The position numbers were made by a program, and so were the translations under genes. From Thalassococcus arenae (lineage in GTDB: Bacteria; Pseudomonadota; Alphaproteobacteria; Rhodobacterales; Rhodobacteraceae), in assembly GCF_019104745.1 (NCBI RefSeq), contig NZ_JAHRWL010000002.1, positions 440,056 through 504,055 on the forward strand: 64,000 bases of DNA, given 5' to 3'. Each line of letters starts with the position of its first letter. The first letter of the stretch is position 1. Positions 1-12,900 of this stretch are shown one piece after another. Below the pieces are notes generated by a model. It had not been told where the DNA came from, ran no database searches, and saw nothing but the letters and a program-made list of their open reading frames with translations.

Positions 1-1
1 G

Positions 2-982
2 GTGCAGAGCGACGGCACCGATGCGGTGATCCGCATCGACAATGGCGAAGTGGTCCGGATCAAGGGCAATTTCGACGAAAACGCCTATCGGTCCATCGAA
101 ACGATCACCTTCTCGGATGGCGTGGTCTATGACATCGAAGGACTGGCGGCGCGGGCCGTGGCCGACGAAAAGGCCTCGGGCACCGTCACCGGCACGTTCT
201 GGTTCGAGGCCTACACCCACTCGCGCGGCGACGGGTCCTACACCATCGAGGATTACGACCACGATTATCGCTCCAGCTATCGGCAAGACCGGCTGGACTT
301 CCTCGACGTCGCCTCGACCGAGGTGACGGTGCAGAGCGACGGCACCGATGCGGTGATCCGCATCGACAATGGCGAAGTGGTCCGGATCAAGGGCAATTTC
401 GACGAAAACGCCTATCGGTCCATCGAAACGATCACCTTCTCGGATGGCGTTGTTTACGACATTGAAGGCTTTGCGGCGCGGGCCGTGGCCGACGAAAAGG
501 CCTCGGGCACCGTCACCGGCACCTTCTGGTTCGAGGCCTACACCCACTCGCGCGGCGACGGGTCCTACACCATCGAGGACTACGACCACGATTATCGCGC
601 CAATGTGCGGGCAGATTCGCTGACCTTCACCGACGTCGCCTCGACAGAGGTGACCGTCGAAAGCGACGGCACCGATGCGGTGATCCGCATCGACAATGGC
701 GAGGTTATCCGGATCAAGGGCCAGTTCGACTCGAATGCCTACCGCTCGATCGAGACGATCACCTTCTCGGATGGCGTTGTTTACGACATTGAAGGCTTTG
801 CGGCGCGGGCCGTGGCCGACGAAAAGGCCTCGGGCACCGTCACCGGCACGTTCTGGTTCGAAGCCTATACCCACAGCCTTGGCGACGGGTCCTACACCAT
901 CGAGGATTACGACAACGACTACCGCGCCAGTTACCGCGCGGATTCGCTGACCTTCACCGATACGCTGCGATCAGAGATGGTC
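2..982 (+). repeat. Three tandem 327-bp coding repeats in the adhesin
   Basis: Units start at 2, 329 and 656, a spacing of exactly 327 bp (109 codons). Units 1 and 2 share an unbroken identical run of about 120 bp from their first base. Units 2 and 3 share another long identical run around the GVVYDIEGFAARAVADEK segment, including silent positions. A fourth, diverged unit starts near 980. The array runs off the left edge, so its true copy number is not visible. Confidence 0.92.
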
Positions 983-3900
983 ATTTCGCGCAGCGGCAAC
1001 GACCTGATCTTCGAATTGCCGAATGCCGAGACGGTCCGCATCAAGCGCGGGCTGGAGACCAATTTCGCCATTGAAACCATCGTGTTCGGCGATGGTGAAA
1101 GCGTTTCTTTCAGTGACCTGGCCGCCACGGTTCCCCATGCAGGGACCGATGGGGACGATTCCATTGTCACCGGCAGCGGCAACGACCTGATCGAAGGCCG
1201 CGGCGGCAACGACACGCTGGACGGCGGGTCGGGCAACGACACGATCCTGGCCGGCGATGGCGACGACCTGGTGCGCGGTGCCTCGGGCGCGGGTGACCAA
1301 TACGATGGCGGCGCGGGCGAGGACACGCTGGATTTCCGTTACGCCGGCGACGACCACCATATCGACCTGGCCGCCGAGGGCGTCACGTTCCCCAACAGCG
1401 ACGTGCATCCCATCGTCGATTTCGAACATGTTCTGGCCGGCAGCGGCAACAACACGATCACCGGCACCGACGGCGACAATTACCTGCATGCCGGCGGTGG
1501 CGCCGACCTTGTGAACGGCGCAGGCGGCAACGACACCGTGGATGGCGGAGACGGCGAGGACACGATCAACGGCGGGGCCGGCGACGACCTTCTGGTCGGC
1601 GGGTTCGGGCTGGATGTCTTCGACGGCGGCGACGGGTATGACACGCTGGACTTCACCTACACCTCGGACAACGTGGTCATCGATCTGGCGTCGGCCACGG
1701 CGACCTTCAGCGGCGGCGGCGTCGAAACGATAGCCAATATCGAAGCCGTGATCGGCGGTTCCGGCCGCGACACGGTGATCGGCGACGCAAACGACAACGT
1801 TCTGGACGGCGGCGCGGGTACGGACACGCTGCAGGGCAACGCCGGATCGGACACCTATGTTCTGCGCGACGCGACCGAGACGACGACGATCATCGACCGC
1901 GGTCTTGCGCAAGATATCGACCGGGTCGAACTGCGCGACGTCATCCCCGGCCAGGCGATGCTGTTCCAGAGCGGTTCCGATCTCGAAATCCGGCTGGTTC
2001 AGGGTGGTACGGTCTGGGTGCGGAACCATTTCTCGGGCGATCCGCTGGACCGGATCGAAGAACTGGCCTTTGCCGACGGCACGATTCTGGATGGTGTCCA
2101 GATCGACGCGCTGGTGGCGCAGGGCTATGCGACCGACACCGGTTTCGTTTACGGCACCGCGGGCGGCGACGCCTTCGAACACAGCACCGGAGATGGCTTC
2201 TACACGATCCGCGACGACAGCGGCGGCGGCGGAGAAGTACCGTTCCCCGAAGGCCCCGAGGGCCCGGAAGGCGGAATTCCCGACTACACCACGGATGTGC
2301 TGGAACTGCCGTTCTACGAAACCTTCGACGTGATCTTCGAACAGGACGGCACCGATCTGCTGCTGCATTACGTGCCGGGCGAATGGATCGAGACCACGAT
2401 CGTCAAGGACTACTTCCGCCCCGATGACCAAGTCGGCGTGGCAGAGATCATCCTGTCCGAGATCGAAAGCCCGGTCGTGTTCGATGCGGCCGCGGTCGCC
2501 GCGCGCGTCGCCGCCGACGCGGGGTTCCCGCCGCTTGAGCCGCCTTTGCCGCCCGACGGCGAAACGCCTGTCACGCCGACGCAGGTCTACTTCCTGACGC
2601 TCGACCAGGTGCTGCCCAGCTTCGATCTGGGGCCCGGTCCCGTCGAGGATTACGGCTTCCTGCAATTCGGCCAGAACCTGGATGTGCTGACACCCGGCGG
2701 TTTCATCGTCCTGCTGAACCTGGTCAAACCGGACGGATCGCTGTCGGTGGCCGAAGTCACGATCGGCCAGACCGCCTATGATGCGGCGGCCTTCGTGGCG
2801 CTGGCGGGGATCGTCACCGGGACCGAGGGCCCGGGGGCGCTGGACGACAGCCTGACCTTCACCGACGTGACGCCGGACCAGGCGCAGTTCGGCATCGTCA
2901 ACGGCACCGATCTGCGGATCACGCTGGAGAACGGCGAGGAAATCGTCGTCGATGAACAGTTCCGGGCATCGTCCGACATGGCGCTCGAGGAGATCCGGTT
3001 CTCGGACGGGACCGTGCTGGACCAGACGGCGATCCGGGACAAGGCGCTGGACGGCATGAAAGCCGACGGGACGGTCACACTCGGGTCGGAGTTTCCCGAA
3101 ATCGTGCACAGGCTTGGCGACGGATCGTACGCGATTTCGCGTTACGCCGTGCCCGGCGATACCGACCGCCTGATCTTTGCCGATGTCGATGCGCAGGACG
3201 TGCAACTGGCGCATGTGGGCAGCGATCTGGTGGCGACGCTGCCGAACGGCGAAACGGTGACCCTGCTTCGCCATTTCGACGAAAACGGCTACTACCGGAT
3301 CGAGGAAATCGCTTTTGCCGACGGAACCGTGCTGAGCGGCAAGGCGCTGCGCGACCGGGTCGTGTCGGACATGAAGGCGACGGGCGCGGTGATCGGGGAT
3401 CACTTCGAAGAAACCTTCGTGCACCGGGTCGGCGACGGGTCCTATTCCATCCTTGCCTACGACAACAACGGACGGATCGACCAACTGTCCTTTGCCGATG
3501 CCACACCGGACGAGGTCAGCCTTTCGCATGTGGGCAATGACCTGGTGGCGACGCTGTCAAGCGGCGAAACCGTCACGATCCTGCGCCATTTCGACGAGAA
3601 CGGCGATTACCGGATCGACGAAGTGGCGTTTTCGGACGGCACGATCCTGACCGGCCAGGCGTTGCGCGACAAGGTGGTCGAGGACATGAAATCCTCGGGC
3701 CTGGTGATCGGCGACCACAATTCCGAGTTGTTCCGCAATACCGAAGGCGACGGAACCTACGCGATCCTTGCCTACGACAACAACAGCCGCGTCGACCGGC
3801 TGGAATTCACCGATATCGGCCCGGACGGCGTGACCTTCGATCATGTCGGCAACGACCTTGTCATCACCCGCGCCAGCGGTGAAACGTTGACGATCCAGCG

Positions 3901-6900
3901 CCATTTCGAGGAAAGTGGCGACTACCGGATGGACGAGATCGCGTTCCTGGACGGCACGGTTCTGACCGGACAGGCGCTGCGCGACCGTGTCGTCTCTGAC
4001 ATGCGCGCGTCGGGCCTTGTGATCGGCGATCATTACTCCGAACTGTTCCGGCACAGCGCCGGTGACGGATCGTTCGCGATCCTTGCCTACGACAACAACA
4101 ACCGCGTCGACCGGCTGGAATTCACCGATATCGGCCCGGACGGCGTGACCTTCGATCATGTCGGCAACGACCTTGTCATCACCCGCGCCAGCGGTGAAAC
4201 GGTGACGATCCAGCGCCATTTCGACGAGAACGGCGACTACCGGATGGACGAGATCGCGTTCCTGGACGGCACGGTTCTGACCGGACAGGCGCTGCGCGAC
4301 CGTGTCGTCGCGGATATGAAAGCCGGCGGCGCGGTGATCGGCGATCATTATTCCGAAATGTTCGTCCACCGCACGGGCGACGGCAGCTATACCATCACGG
4401 CTTATGACAACAACGACCGTTCCGACCGGCTGAGCTTTGTCGACCTGAACCCCGATCAGGTCCTGCTGGCGCATGTCGGCAACGATCTGGTCGCCAGCCT
4501 GCCCGGCGAAGAGACCGTCACGGTTCTGCGCCATTTCGAGGACAGCAACGACTACCGCATGGACGAACTGGCTTTTGCCGACGGCACGGTTCTGTCGGGC
4601 AAGGCGCTGCGTGACAAGGTCGTGGCGGACATGAAGGCCACCGGCAGCGTTGTCGGAAGCGTCTTCGCCGAAGACTTCTTCCATACCACCGGCGATGGCA
4701 GCTATGCGATCAGCGACTACGACCGTTCCAACAACGATCTCGACCGGCTGACCCTGACCGACGTGACGCCGGACCAGGTTCTGCTGGATGCCGAGGGACT
4801 GAACCTGCTGTTGCGGATCGACACGGGCGAGGTGATTACCCTGGTCAACTACCTGTCGTCGGACGCCGCCTGGACGTTGAACCAGATCGTCTTTGCCGAT
4901 GCCACGGTCTGGACCAAGGCCGAGACGACGGCGCGGCTGGCCGTCGACCTGGTGACCGACATCACCGGAACCGACGGCGCGGACCGGCTGACCGGAACCG
5001 GCGACCAGGAACGCCTAATCGGCGGACTGGGCGACGACATCCTGGCAGGCGAAGGCGGCAACGACGTCTATGTCTTCCACCGCGGCGACGGCCGCGACCG
5101 CATCGCCGAAGCGGTGGGCGGAAACGACCGGATCGAGATTTCCGGCTATGCGCTGGCCGATCTCGACATCACCCGCGATGGCCGTGACGGCATCGACCTG
5201 CTGATCCGCTTCGCCGGAACCTCGGACGAGATCCGGGTGATCGGAGGGGTCGGCACGGGCGCGGCGCGGGTCGAAACCATCCGGCTGCTGGACAGTGCCG
5301 AGGATATCTCGGTGCAATCCGTGCTGGATCAGATGATCACCGGCGCGGCCACCGACCACGACGACCTGCTGATCGGGACCGCGGCGGCCAACACGCTGGA
5401 AGGCGGCGCCGGCAGCGACGTGATCGACGGTCGGGGCGGCAACGACCGCTATGTCTATCGCGACGGCGACGGGGACGACCGCATTGCCGATACCGGCAAC
5501 GATACCGGTGACGTTCTGGAACTGCCTGACCTGGTGCCCGCCGACGTGCGCGGGATCGCGCGGGCGGGCGAGGCAGGCACCGACCTGGTGCTGTATTTCG
5601 CGCAGGAACGCGACCGGGTGATCCTGGTCGATGCCCTGGCGGATGGCCGTGCCGGCGTCGATGCGATCGAATTCGCCGATGGCACGGTCTGGGACCGCGC
5701 CGAGATGCGCGCCCAGGTCATCGCCTATGCCACCACCGACCGGGCCGACCAGGCGCGCGGCTTTGCCGGCGACGACAGCTTTGCCGCGTCGGCGGGCAAC
5801 GATCTGCTGACCGGTCTGGCGGGGGCCGACACCTATGTCATGACCCGTGGCGCCGGCCACGACCAGATTTCCGAGGCCAACCACGACGCGGCCATCGACC
5901 GGGTTTTCTTTGTCGATGCGGTGTCGTCCGAAACTTCGGCCGTCCGTCTGTTCAAGGGCAGCGACACGGTGGTCATCTCGTTCGCCACCAGCGGCGACAC
6001 GCTGACCGTCGAAAACGCATTGTCGTCCGACAATGGCGGGATCGAGGAATACCATTTCTCGGACGGCGTGGTCTGGACCAAGACGGAATTGCTGGCCGCG
6101 ACCGAGAACACCGCGCCCGAGGCGCGCGACGACGGTTACTATTCCTCGGTTTCGGGCGAGGACGTGGTGATCCTGGCATCGGAACTGCTGGCCAACGATT
6201 TCGACCCCGACGGCAACCCGATCAGCCTTATCGCCGTCGATGGCGGGCCCGACGGCTATGCCGAGATCGATGCGACCGGCAACGTGGTCTTCCGCTCGGT
6301 CGCCGGTTTCACCGGGCCGACCCAGTTCACCTACACGATTTCCGACGGCCAGAACGGCATCTCTACCGCGTCGGTGGATATCCGCGTGCGGCCGGTCGCC
6401 GAGGCACGGGACGATTCCGGCTTTTCGGTGGCCGAGGACGGCACCTTGCAGATTTCGGCCGAGCGGCTTCTGTCCAACGATCTGGATGGCGACCGGATGA
6501 TCGTGGGGCAGGTCTTCGGCGCGCAGAACGGCACCGTGTCGCTGAATTCGGCCGGCGAGATCACCTTCAACCCCGATGCCGATTTCAACGGCACCGCGCG
6601 CTTCAGCTATGCCGCGAACACGCCCGAGGGTGGCCGCGCCGAAGCGGTGGTGACGATCGAGGTCACACCGGTGAACGACGCACCGGTCGCCCGCACCGAT
6701 TCCGGCTTTACCACGTTGGAAAACCAGGCCTTCCTGATCGCGCAATCCGCGCTTCTGGCAAACGACAGCGATATCGACGGAGACACCTTGCGCATCACCG
6801 GGGTCACCGGGAACGCGAACGTGTCGGTGGCGCTGACCGATGACGGGTACGTGCAGGTCACACCGACCGACTACGTCTTCGGCAATGCCAGCTTTGGCTA

Positions 6901-9900
6901 CACGATCGAGGACGGACAGGGCGGCACCGCCACGGCGCAGGTCAACTTGTATATCGAACCGGTCAACAACGATCCCGATCCGCAGGCGGACAGCCTGTCG
7001 GTCGAGGAGGACAACATCATCCTTGTCGCCGCGGCGGACCTGCTGGCGAACGACCTGGAATACGATGGCGACACGCTGACCATCACCGGCGTCAGCGCGC
7101 CCACCGGTGGCAGCGTGCGCCTGCTGGAAAACGCCACCGTCGAATTCCGCACGGCGGCGAATTTCTTTGGCACCGGCGGGTTCACCTACACGGTTGATGA
7201 CGGGCAGGGCGGCAGCGCCAGTGCCCGCGTCACGGTCGACGTGACGCCGGTCAACGACGCGCCCGATGCCCGGGCCGATCACTGGAACCGGTTGCCGTAT
7301 CTCTATGCGCTCGAGGACAACGCCGTCGAGATCAACATCGCCGACCTGCTGTCCAACGACAGCGACATTGAAGGCTCGGCGCTCGAATTCGTCAGCTTCT
7401 CGGAGGACATCAACGGTGTCGTCACGCAGATCGACGCGGACACGCTGCGCTTCGTGCCGGACCAGGATTTCTGGGGCAACGCATCGTTCTTCTACCTCAT
7501 CCGGGACGAACAGGGCCTGACCGACGCCGCGCGCGTGTCGCTCTATTTCGAGAACGTGGGTGACGCGCCTCCGGTCGCCGGCAACGACGTCATCGAGGTC
7601 TACGAAGACGTCGAGACGGTCATTCCGGTTGCGACCTTGCTTGCCAACGACACCGATATCGATCTCGATCCGCTGCGGATTCTGTCCGCCCGGCCGCTGC
7701 CCTTCATCAACGGTGATCTGCGGTTCAATGCCGATGGCGATCTTGTCTTCACGCCCGACCTCAATTCGGTCAGTTCGACCGGTTTCACCTATGTCGTGAC
7801 CGACGATGCCGACGGCACCGATGTGGGATCGGTGAATATCGTGATGATCCCGGTCAACGACGACCCCGAGATCGTCGATGACGTTCTGGCGCCCGCCGGG
7901 TTCAACACGCCCTGGGTTGTCCGCATCGACGACCTTCTGGCCAACGATTTCGACATCGACAACAACGACGTGATCGCGTTCCGTGCGGTCGAGAACCTGA
8001 GCATCGGCGCGGCCGAGATCTATGGCGACGAATTCATCGTCGTGCGCAACGCAGACGGGTTCAGCGGTGCGGTGACGCTGGAATACAGCATCGCCGATCT
8101 GGCAGGTGCCTTCGACACCGGCTTTGCCGCGGGCGCGGTGTCCGACACCTACAGCCAGGTGCAGACCGGCTCGGAGATCCGCGATCTGTTGATCGGCAAC
8201 GCGCTGGACGAGACGTTCCACGGTCTGGGCGGGAACGACGACATCTTTGCACTGGATGGCCAGAACACGGTCTTTGCGGGGGCCGGCGACGATTTGGTCG
8301 AAACGGGTAACGGAAACGACCTTGTCGACGGCGGCAGCGGCGACGACACGATTCGCACCGGCGCCGGAGACGACACGATCCTGGGCGGCGATGGCGGCGA
8401 CGAAATCGATGGCGGCGCCGGCTATGACCTCGTGGATTTCGCCGGGTCCAATATCGGCGTGCGCGCCGGGCTGGACACGCGGATCGGGCAGGGCGGCTTT
8501 GCGGCAGGCGATGTCTACCTGAATGTCGAAGCGCTTTCGGGTTCCGATTTCGGCGACATCCTGTCGGGCAATGGCGGTGACAACCTGCTGACCGGCCGCG
8601 GCGGGGCAGACAGCCTGAGCGGCAATGCCGGGATCGACACCTTGCTGGGCGGGACGGGCAATGACAGCCTGACCGGCGGCGCCGGGGCCGACGTGCTGGA
8701 TGGCGGTGAGGGGTCCGATACCGCCGACTACTTCCTGTCCGAAGCGGGCGAAGGCATCGCGGTATCGCTGGCCGCTGGCACGGCCACGGGTGGCGACGCC
8801 GAAGGCGATACGCTGATCTCGATCGAAAACCTCGTCGGCACGCAATATGACGATGCCCTGACCGGCGACGGTGGCGACAACCTGCTGCGGGGTGGCCGCG
8901 GTGACGACACGCTGCTGGGTCTGGCCGGGAATGACACGCTGATCGGCGGGCGCGGCGCGGACAGCTTTGTCGGCGGCGACGGCATCGACGTGGCGGATTA
9001 CACGCTGTCCGCCGAAGGGGTATCGATCAACATGGCCGATGGGTCGGCCGGTGGCGGAGACGCGGCCGGCGACAGCTTCGACGGGATCGAGATCGTCCAG
9101 GCGTCGTATCACGACGACACCGTCGTCGGCGATGCGGGCGACAACATCATCCGCGGCGGGCGCGGGGCTGACGACATCGATGGCGGCGCGGGCTTTGACA
9201 TCGCGGACTATTCGCAGGCGGACGAAGCCGTGGTGGTCGACCTCGCGCAGGGCTTGGGTCTTGCGGGCGAGGCGCTTGGCGACCAGCTGACCGGGATCGA
9301 GGCGCTGCTGGGCTCGGACTACGACGACCGCTTTATCGGTTCGGCCGGCGCCGACCAGTTCGATGGCGGCTTCGGCGATGACACGCAAGAAGGCGGCGCA
9401 GGCTCCGACACCTATCTCTTCGGGTTCGATTCCGGGTCTGACACGGTGGTCGAACAGGGCGGCGCGGCCGATATCGACCGCGTGGCCGTCAAGGACGGCG
9501 CGGCGCCCAAGGACGTGTCCGTCATCCGCGAAGGCGACGATCTGCTGATCGAACTGGAACAGGATGACGGGTTGCTGATCGACACGCTGCGCGTCACCGA
9601 TCACTTCCTCGGCCGCGAGACCGGGATCGAGGAAATCGCCTATGCCGATGGCACGGTCTGGGATCGCGCGACGATCGACACGCTGTCCCGAGCGGGGCGG
9701 TTCAACGCGCAAGACGACCTGATCCGCCTCAAGAACGAGGACGAGGTCGTGGTGATCGCGTTGTCCGATTTGACGGCCAACGACGCCGACAGCGGCACCG
9801 AGGACCTGGTTTTGGTTTCGGTCCGCGGTACCGCCAACGGCACGGCCTGGATTGCCGAGGACGGCAGCATCAACTTCCTGGGCGATCAGGATTTCAACGG

Positions 9901-12900
9901 CGATGCGTTCTTCGAATACACCGTCCGCGACCCCTACGGCCGCGAATCCACCGCCGAGGTCGAGGTCAACCTGCGCCCAGTCAACGACAATCCGGTGGGT
10001 GGCAACGACGGCGTCTATTATGGTGAAGAAGACAGCAAGCTGTTGATTTCCATCGCCGATCTGCTGGCCAATGACAGCGATATCGACGGCGATGCGCTGA
10101 CGATCATCGACCTTGGCCCGCTTTTGGACGAAGACGGCAACCCGCTTTACTCGGGGCTCCGCTATGACCTGACCAACGGCCGCGGCCGTATCCTGGGGTC
10201 GGAAATCGAGTTCGAACCGGTGCCCGATCATTTCGGGTTCGCCGGCTTCATCTACACGTTGAGCGATGGCAATGGCGGGACGGCCACCGCCGAGGTCGAG
10301 CTGTTCTTCAACGCGGTCAACGACGCGCCGCGCAGCGCCGGTGATCGCTATACGATGCGGCAGACCCTGGTGCGCGAGATCACCGTCGGTGACTTGCTCG
10401 ATGACGATTTCGACATCGAGGGCGACAGCTTTGTCTTCGGCGGGGCGCATTCGGCCTTCAACGGCGACATGTCCTACGACGCCGATACCGGCACCATCAC
10501 TTTCACCGCGTCCGGGTCGCTGGGCGATGCCGGGTTCTCGTATGACACCGTGGATGCCAAGGGCGCCCGGTCGACCCATGCCGTCGAAATCACGGTCGTT
10601 CCGCTGAACGACCCGCCGCGCGCCGCCGACGACCAGTTCGAGATCGTCGAGGACGCGGTGCTGGTGATCGACCCGGCGTTGTTGCTGGCCAACGATACCG
10701 ATCCCAACGGCGACACCCTGACCGTCAGCGGGCTGGAGCGCTTCCCCACCCATGGCAAGGTGGCGTTCGACGAGGCCGGACAGATCGTCTTTACCCCGTC
10801 GCCCGACTATAACGGGCTGGCCGGGTTCGCCTACGAGATCAGCGACGGCGAAGGCGGGTTCGACCAGGGCTATGTCACCATCTCGATCCTGCCGCAGAAC
10901 GACGGGCCGATCCTGTTCGACGACATCGTCTTCGGGCTCGAAGATACCGCGTTGTCGGTCATTCCGGGCGAAGCCTTCGGCAACGATATCGACCTGGACG
11001 GCGACGTGCTGTTCTTCTCCGGCGCGCGGGTGCTGGGCCAGGTCGACTGGGAGCGTGACGCCGCGCCGGTCGATCTGGGCGCGGAACTGGCCAAGGCCGG
11101 GATCGTCGCCACCGCGACGCTGGCCGACGGAACGGACCTGCCTGCGGACCTGCATTTCGACGCCGCGCGTGTCGCCTTCTGGTTCGACGACAGCGCGTTG
11201 ACGGCGCAGGCCGATGTGGTGCTGACGCTGACGCGACCGGCCGACGGCGAACGCCCCGAACAGGTCTGGACGGAAAGCCTGTCGCTTGCGCGTGTCGCCC
11301 AGGGCATCGCCGCCGATGGCGGACCGGGGGCGGGCCGGTTCGTCTTTGGACGGGACGACATGCTGCGCGCCGCCGGCGAAGGGGGGTTCGTGGCCTCGCT
11401 GAAGAACGGCGAGGCGCTTCCGGATTGGGTGTCGTTCGACCCCGAGACGCTCGAGCTGTCCATCGACCCCGACACGGCACCGGCCGATCCGCAATCCCTC
11501 GTGGTGCGGATTTCCTATGTCGAGGCGGATCTGCCCACCGCGGATTTCGACAGCAGCTATGCCTCCAGGGCGGTCTATGCGCTGGATGTCAGCGTCAATT
11601 CCGGCATGGACCAGGCGGCGCTCGACGCGATCGCGGCGCAGCTGGATGGGGCACGCCTGTTCGACGGGCTGGGCCTGGTGCGGATGACGGCGCAGCAGGT
11701 CGACGACTGGGTCGGCATCAATGGCGGCGCGGGTCTGCGCGACGTGCCGGTGGGTCTGAGCGGGTTTGCCGCGACGCTGGCGCGCTTTGTCACAGACACG
11801 CAGCCCAAGGTCGCGCGGGACGTGACGCTGAGCGGAACGGACGAAGATCTGGGCCTCACGGCGGTGGCGCGTCTGGCCGACGGATCGGACCTGCCGGGCT
11901 GGCTGTTCTTCGATGCGGATGCCGGGTTGATTCACGGCGTTCTGCCGGATGGCCAGACCGAAGACGTGGTCGTCGTCGTGCATTACTTCGACACTGGCGC
12001 CCTGGCGACCGGCACCGAAACCCAGGCGCACAGCGTGTCGCTGACGCTGACCCCCGCCGATGCCGACCGGTTGCAGGACGGCATCGCCATCGCCAGCGGC
12101 CTGGCCGTTTTTGATGCCGGTCTGATCGAGCTGCGCGATCTGGACGGTTACGTGCTGGTCACCGAAGCCGATTTCACGCCGCGCGCGCAGTTGCAGGGCA
12201 TGCGCCCGCTGCCGGAATGGCTGGAATTCGACGCGGCCACGGCGTCGCTGCAATTGTCGGGGATCGCGCCCGCGGCGGATGCCGAGCCGGTCCGCGTGCA
12301 GGTGGTGTTCGAGTCGAATTCCGACTCGGATGTCAGGTTGCGCAGCACCGATGACGATTTCGCGCTCGAATTCGTGATCGACCCCGTCCTGGGCGTCGAC
12401 CCGGCGGTGAACGCGCTGTTGCAGACCTCGTCTCATTTCGCCGCGAAGGGGCAGTTCGGTCTGAACCTGTCGGGCGTCACCGATATCGTCGCGCGCAAGG
12501 AAAACCTGGCGGACCTGCCGGATTGGCTGGACTTCGACGCCGCGACGATGCGCTTCGCCGGGCAGGCGCCCGAAGGCTTTGTCGGCAGCCTGCCGGTTCG
12601 GCTGGACATGCAGGGACCGGTGGCGTTCTCGCTGCTCATGGATGTGGTCATCGACGAAACCTACGCGTTGACCGACCTGTCCGGCGTCAGTGTCACGGCG
12701 CTGTCCGAGCGGCTGCTGCTGGGCGCGCCGACCGATTATTTCGGCACTTTCGCGATCGAATACGATGCCGAGGACGTCAAGGGCGCGGGATCGGCCGAGC
12801 CGGCGACCGTTTTCGTCAATGTCGCGGCGGCGCCGGAACGGCCCGATGCGGGCGTCGACCGCTTTGCCGGTGTCGAAGGCGAAGTCACCAGCTTCGTTCT

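Noticed and set aside
2-4. GTG at base 2 as the adhesin start
   Set aside because: It is inside a tandem repeat identical to the next unit, with no signal or ribosome-binding site, so the gene continues upstream.
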